In this document: in pieces, positions 7,240 through 9,273 of the stretch
Numbering within the stretch: the stretch's first letter is position 1
Layout of the letters: each line of letters starts with the position of its first letter
DNA from: JAXFQS01 sp034178815
GTDB taxonomy: Bacteria > Verrucomicrobiota > Kiritimatiellia > RFP12 > DVOR01
DNA length: 9,273 nt
Direction of reading: 5' to 3'
Assembly: GCA_034178815.1 (NCBI GenBank)
Contig: JAXFQS010000048.1
Span: forward strand, 1 to 9,273
Program-made: the position numbers and the translations under genes
Notes under the pieces: generated by a model
What the model was told of the DNA's origin: nothing
The model's input: only the letters and a program-made list of their open reading frames with translations
Database searches by the model: none

Positions 7240-7856
7240 AGGCCATCCCAAGAGAGGAAGTTGTTCAGGAGGCGAAGTCCTGCTTCGCCGGACTTCTCGG
7301 CGTGGAATTGGGTTGCGACGAGGTTCTGCCTTGCGACCATGGAGCAGAAGCGGTTGCCGGCGTAGTCAGTGGTGCCTAGGATATGGTCTGTTTGGGCGGG
7401 CTGGGCGTAGTAACTGTGCACGAAGTAGAAGTCGGTGCCGGAGGGTATGCCGTCGAGCAGGGGGTGGGGTCGGGTGAAGTCGACTTGGTTCCACCCCATC
7501 TGCGGGACTTTGACGCGAGTGTCTGGGAAGGCAAAGCGCCGAACGGTTCCGGGGAGCAAACCGAGGGTCTGGACGCCTCCGTCTTCTTCGGAGTTTTGGA
7601 AAAGCACCTGCATGCCAACGCATATGCCGAGGAAGGGGACGCCTCTGGCAATGGTTTCGGCGATGGATTGGTCTAGGTGGAGGCGACGAAGGTTGTCCAT
7701 AGCGGAGCCTGCCGCGCCGACGCCGGGGAAGACTACGCGCTGCGCCTGGCGCACGACATGGGGGTCGGCGGTGACGACGGCTTCTGCGTGGAGGGCTTCG
7801 AAGGCGAGTCTGACGCTGGTCAGGTTGCCCGCACCGTAATCGAGGATGGCTACCAT
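7233..7856 (-). CDS. hisH: Imidazole glycerol phosphate synthase glutaminase subunit HisH
   Basis: The 207-residue class I glutamine amidotransferase hydrolyses glutamine and channels ammonia to HisF. The N-terminus MVAILDYGAGNL is the family signature. The oxyanion region PGVGAAGSAM (44-53), the nucleophile C79 in GICVGMQ, and H185 and E187 in FHAEKSG complete the catalytic triad. The pattern VPQMGWNQV (117-125) and YFVHSYY (144-150) are also standard. The frame stays open far upstream, to 8252, but that extension overlaps the zinc-ribbon gene on the same strand and has no family similarity, so the ATG at 7856 is used. No Shine-Dalgarno is seen. A promoter-like pair ends 10 bases before the ATG. 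The gene overlaps hisF by 7 bases. Confidence 0.96.
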   Translation of the reverse strand: MVAILDYGAGNLTSVRLAFEALHAEAVVTADPHVVRQAQRVVFPGVGAAGSAMDNLRRLHLDQSIAETIARGVPFLGICVGMQVLFQNSEEDGGVQTLGLLPGTVRRFAFPDTRVKVPQMGWNQVDFTRPHPLLDGIPSGTDFYFVHSYYAQPAQTDHILGTTDYAGNRFCSMVARQNLVATQFHAEKSGEAGLRLLNNFLSWDGLC

Positions 7857-7866
7857 AACGGGCAAG

Positions 7867-7896
7867 AGTATAGCAAAAAGGATGGTATTGCCGCAA
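7867..7896 (-). promoter_or_regulatory. Putative sigma70-like promoter of hisHF, probably leaderless
   Basis: The minus strand has TTGCGG (7891-7896), an 18-base spacer, and TATACT (7867-7872) preceded by TG one base upstream, an extended -10 form. The -10 box ends 10 bases before the hisH ATG, so a start site about 7 bases downstream would leave only around 3 untranslated bases. This fits the absence of a Shine-Dalgarno sequence. Motif-based only. Confidence 0.45.
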
Positions 7897-7984
7897 GGCG
7901 TAAGCACAGGCGGCGCCGGGCGGTTTGAGATTGTCCCGGGCGCTCGGTCTAAGCGGGGGCGGTGGCGGTTTCGAGGGGGGGCGG

Positions 7985-8377
7985 CTACTGGGCGAGGTTG
8001 TGCTTGCAGAGCAGGTAGGCTATCAGCCAGACAATGCCGCCGGGGAAGATAAACAGGTGCATCAGCAGGCTCAGAATGATGCCCACCCATCCGCCTTGGC
8101 GTGCCAGGGCGATGGCCTTGGGGTTGCGCGTTTCGATGGCCCACTGCAATTTGTCGATGAGTTTGTCGTAGGCCTTGCCGTGGCGCTTCCACTCGCCCAA
8201 TACCTCCTTGGCACGGGCGACTTCCCGGGCGAAGAAGGCGGCGTCGCGGCAACGCTCGCTACAATAGATGTGCCGTGCGAAAGGGTTGCTGCCCCACCAG
8301 TGACGGGTACGAACCCCTTGCTCCGGTGGATAGGAACCTCCGCATAGACGACATACCAATCTCTTGCTCTCGCTCAC
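7985..8377 (-). CDS. Small zinc-ribbon membrane protein of unknown function
   Basis: The 130-residue product starts with GTG at 8377; GGGGTGA about 7 bases upstream can pair with the 16S 3' end. The N-terminal half holds two cysteine pairs, C9-x2-C12 (CRLC) and C39-x3-C43 (CSERC), spaced 26 residues apart, a treble-clef or zinc-ribbon-like arrangement. A basic helical middle (about 45-90, REVARAKEVLGEWKRHGK) follows. Residues 97-124 are strongly hydrophobic, split by FPGG, so this is either a membrane hairpin or one long helix, ending in CKHNLAQ. The likely picture is a cytoplasmic metal-binding head anchored at the C-terminus. I know no named family with this exact layout. The gene has its own AT-rich upstream region and is separated from hisH by 128 bases, so it is probably a separate unit. 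Confidence 0.75.
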   Translation of the reverse strand: MSESKRLVCRLCGGSYPPEQGVRTRHWWGSNPFARHIYCSERCRDAAFFAREVARAKEVLGEWKRHGKAYDKLIDKLQWAIETRNPKAIALARQGGWVGIILSLLMHLFIFPGGIVWLIAYLLCKHNLAQ

Positions 8378-8421
8378 TGCTTACTCACCCCTCGAATCCT
8401 TGCTATCTACAACATGAGAGA

Positions 8422-8450
8422 AGTCTAGCCAATTTCTTTTCAAAAAGCAA
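8422..8450 (-). promoter_or_regulatory. Candidate promoter for the zinc-ribbon gene
   Basis: The minus strand shows TTGCTT (8445-8450), a 17-base spacer and TAGACT (8422-8427), 3/6 and 4/6 matches to sigma70 consensus, in the most AT-rich part of the window. A second pairing, TTGGCT-N17-TAGATA slightly downstream, is possible. Either would give a short leader to the GTG at 8377. Weak, motif-based. Confidence 0.3.
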
Positions 8451-8482
8451 GATAAAAAAGAGTAATTAGTTAGATGAACAAT

Positions 8483-8508
8483 AAAAAAAGCAGCTTGCTT
8501 GGTGCTGC
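8483..8508 (-). terminator. Short intrinsic terminator, minus strand
   Basis: Read on the minus strand, GCAGC (8504-8508), a 9-base loop and GCTGC (8490-8494) form a 5-bp GC stem directly followed by seven T residues (8483-8489). It lies between the glycoside hydrolase terminator and the zinc-ribbon gene, so it should end an RNA made from the intergenic region, or attenuate transcription toward the zinc-ribbon gene. Confidence 0.5.
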
Positions 8509-8650
8509 GTCTTGCTCTTTAATCACCTTGCGGAGAGGGGAATTCCTTGTATATAATCCTCCGCTTAGGCTCCCATCACCCATTTCCCAGGTTCTAAGGG
8601 AAAAGTGGCTATGAAATCGGTCTTCCCCCATTTTTTGACAAAACGCAAAC
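8509..8650. other. Non-coding intergenic stretch with several inverted repeats
   Basis: Together with its flanks this gap of 337 bases (8378-8714) has no convincing gene. The minus-strand frame at 8470-8661 runs over both terminators, has no ribosome site and no recognisable sequence. Visible structure: TTTCCC (8583-8588) with GGGAAA (8598-8603), loop 9; GGGAA (8598-8602) with TTCCC (8623-8627) as a mutually exclusive partner, followed by T6 (8631-8636); and GCGGAG/CTCCGC around the plus-strand promoter. It could encode a small RNA on either strand, or be a leader. I do not recognise 6S, SRP, tmRNA or a known riboswitch. Confidence 0.35.
8528..8557 (+). promoter_or_regulatory. Promoter-like TTGCGG-N18-TATAAT, plus strand
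   Basis: TTGCGG (8528-8533), an 18-base spacer and a perfect TATAAT (8552-8557) predict a plus-strand start near 8564. No plus-strand gene follows: transcription would run toward the 3' end of the minus-strand hydrolase. An inverted repeat, GCGGAG (8530-8535) and CTCCGC (8559-8564), brackets the core and could be an operator or simply structure. The palindrome GGAATTCC sits in the spacer at 8539-8546. Confidence 0.4.
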
Positions 8651-8681
8651 GCGCCACTCAAAGGCGGCCTTTGAGTGGCGC
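8637..8681 (-). terminator. Intrinsic terminator of the glycoside hydrolase gene
   Basis: GCGCCACTCAAAG (8651-8663) and CTTTGAGTGGCGC (8669-8681) form a perfect 13-bp stem with a 5-base loop, extendable to 14 bp. On the minus strand it is followed by a T-rich tail (GTTTGCGTTTTGTC), while the plus-strand side has no T tract. It sits 33 bases beyond the hydrolase stop codon, so it most likely ends that transcript. Confidence 0.8.
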
Positions 8682-8714
8682 GGCGAGAAAGGGCTGGAGG
8701 TCTTTCGGACGAGG

Positions 8715-9273
8715 CTAGGGGTGGGCTGGCGGGCAGCGCCCGCTACGGGTGCGATAGAGCGGATAAGCGGCTTCCCGCAAGGCGGCGCGCATAATGGGAT
8801 AGGGCGTGTCGCAAAGGTCTGTCCACCCCACCTGCAACCCCTCGCCGTCGAACAGTCCCGATGTAGCCTGGTCGGCAAACTGGTGCCAGTGAACACCGAC
8901 AATCTGGGGGTTGAGCAGGGCGGATTCCAAATACCGCTTCATCTTGGCGGCGCGTTCCTTCTGGTTCCGCGCCTGGCAGACACCCGTGCCAAAAGGCCCC
9001 CGGTCGGTCGCCCCAAAGTGGAACTCCCCGATGAGCACCGGCGCGTCAAGATGATGGGGCAGTCGCCAGTTGGAAATGGAGTCGCGGTAGATATTGTAGG
9101 AGACCACATCACAGTGCCGCGCGCAGGCCTTGATAACCTCCTCCCGGGCCCAGCCGCAGAAACGGCAGCCTAGATAGAGCAGGTTCGGATCGTAGGCCTT
9201 GATGGCCTCCCGCGTGCGGGCAAAATAGCGGTCGACGATTACCGCAGTAAAGGCTCGAAGATCGGCTTCGGCG
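8715..9273 (-). CDS. GH50/beta-agarase-like glycoside hydrolase, C-terminal part (5' end outside window)
   Basis: The frame is open on the minus strand from the window edge to the TAG at 8715-8717, giving the last 185 residues; the start lies beyond 9273. The visible part reads as the final strands of a (beta/alpha)8 clan GH-A barrel: DPNLLYLGCRF (28-38), CDVVSYNIYRD (54-64), then APVLIGEFHFG, where the glutamate (residue 83) sits where the nucleophile of such enzymes is expected, and VGVHWHQFADQ followed by a GWTDLCDTPYP segment. These phrases resemble GH50 agarase-type proteins and relatives annotated as beta-agarase or beta-galactosidase in marine polysaccharide degraders. The acid/base residue and any signal peptide would be in the missing part. 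The substrate cannot be told from this fragment. The C-terminal tail is short and proline-rich, with no added carbohydrate-binding module. A clear terminator follows. Confidence 0.72.
   Translation of the reverse strand, partial: AEADLRAFTAVIVDRYFARTREAIKAYDPNLLYLGCRFCGWAREEVIKACARHCDVVSYNIYRDSISNWRLPHHLDAPVLIGEFHFGATDRGPFGTGVCQARNQKERAAKMKRYLESALLNPQIVGVHWHQFADQATSGLFDGEGLQVGWTDLCDTPYPIMRAALREAAYPLYRTRSGRCPPAHP

Noticed and set aside
7857..8252. Upstream extension of the hisH frame
   Set aside because: Pro/Arg-rich, overlaps the zinc-ribbon gene on the same strand, and HisH begins exactly at MVAILDYGAGN.
8635..8640. Perfect TTGACA hexamer on the plus strand
   Set aside because: No -10-like sequence occurs 16-19 bases downstream; that position is the terminator stem.
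8470..8661. 63-codon minus-strand frame in the intergenic region
   Set aside because: It spans a terminator stem at each end, has no ribosome site and no recognisable sequence.

Overview
The window is a GC-rich bacterial chromosome segment with dense gene packing and no tRNA, rRNA, CRISPR or insertion sequence that I can see. Gene content (MEP-pathway ispF next to cysS, a large secreted TPR protein, an agarase-like glycoside hydrolase, PVC-style secreted charged hypotheticals) fits a polysaccharide-degrading member of the PVC superphylum, perhaps Kiritimatiellota or Lentisphaerota. That placement is an inference from flavour, not from a marker tree.

Left half, plus strand (1-5794): a tight run of four genes separated by 8, 4 and 2 bases, almost certainly one transcript. 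They are the 3' part of a WecA/TagO-type sugar-1-phosphate transferase carrying an extra C-terminal region that looks like the membrane plus nucleotide-binding half of FlaA1/CapD; ispF (isoprenoid synthesis); cysS (cysteinyl-tRNA synthetase); and an 819-residue exported TPR protein. The undecaprenyl-phosphate user and IspF are linked by isoprenoid/cell-envelope logic, and ispF-cysS adjacency is known elsewhere.

Middle, minus strand (5920-7856): hisH and hisF overlap by 7 bases and encode the two subunits of imidazole glycerol phosphate synthase. They are followed after 33 bases by a small secreted, Lys/Ala/Arg-rich protein of unknown function. The pair appears to be driven from a sigma70-like promoter so close to the hisH start that the mRNA may be leaderless. 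This unit converges on the plus-strand unit at 5795-5919.

Right end, minus strand: a 130-residue protein with a CxxC/CxxxC zinc ribbon and a C-terminal membrane hairpin (7985-8377); an AT-richer 337-base intergenic region (8378-8714) with promoter-like motifs, several inverted repeats and two minus-strand terminators; and the C-terminal 185 residues of a GH50/agarase-like glycoside hydrolase running off the right edge.

The points most worth attention are the transferase/CapD-half fusion, the structured intergenic region at 8480-8685 (possible small RNA or attenuated leader), and abrupt changes of C-versus-G strand bias inside genes.
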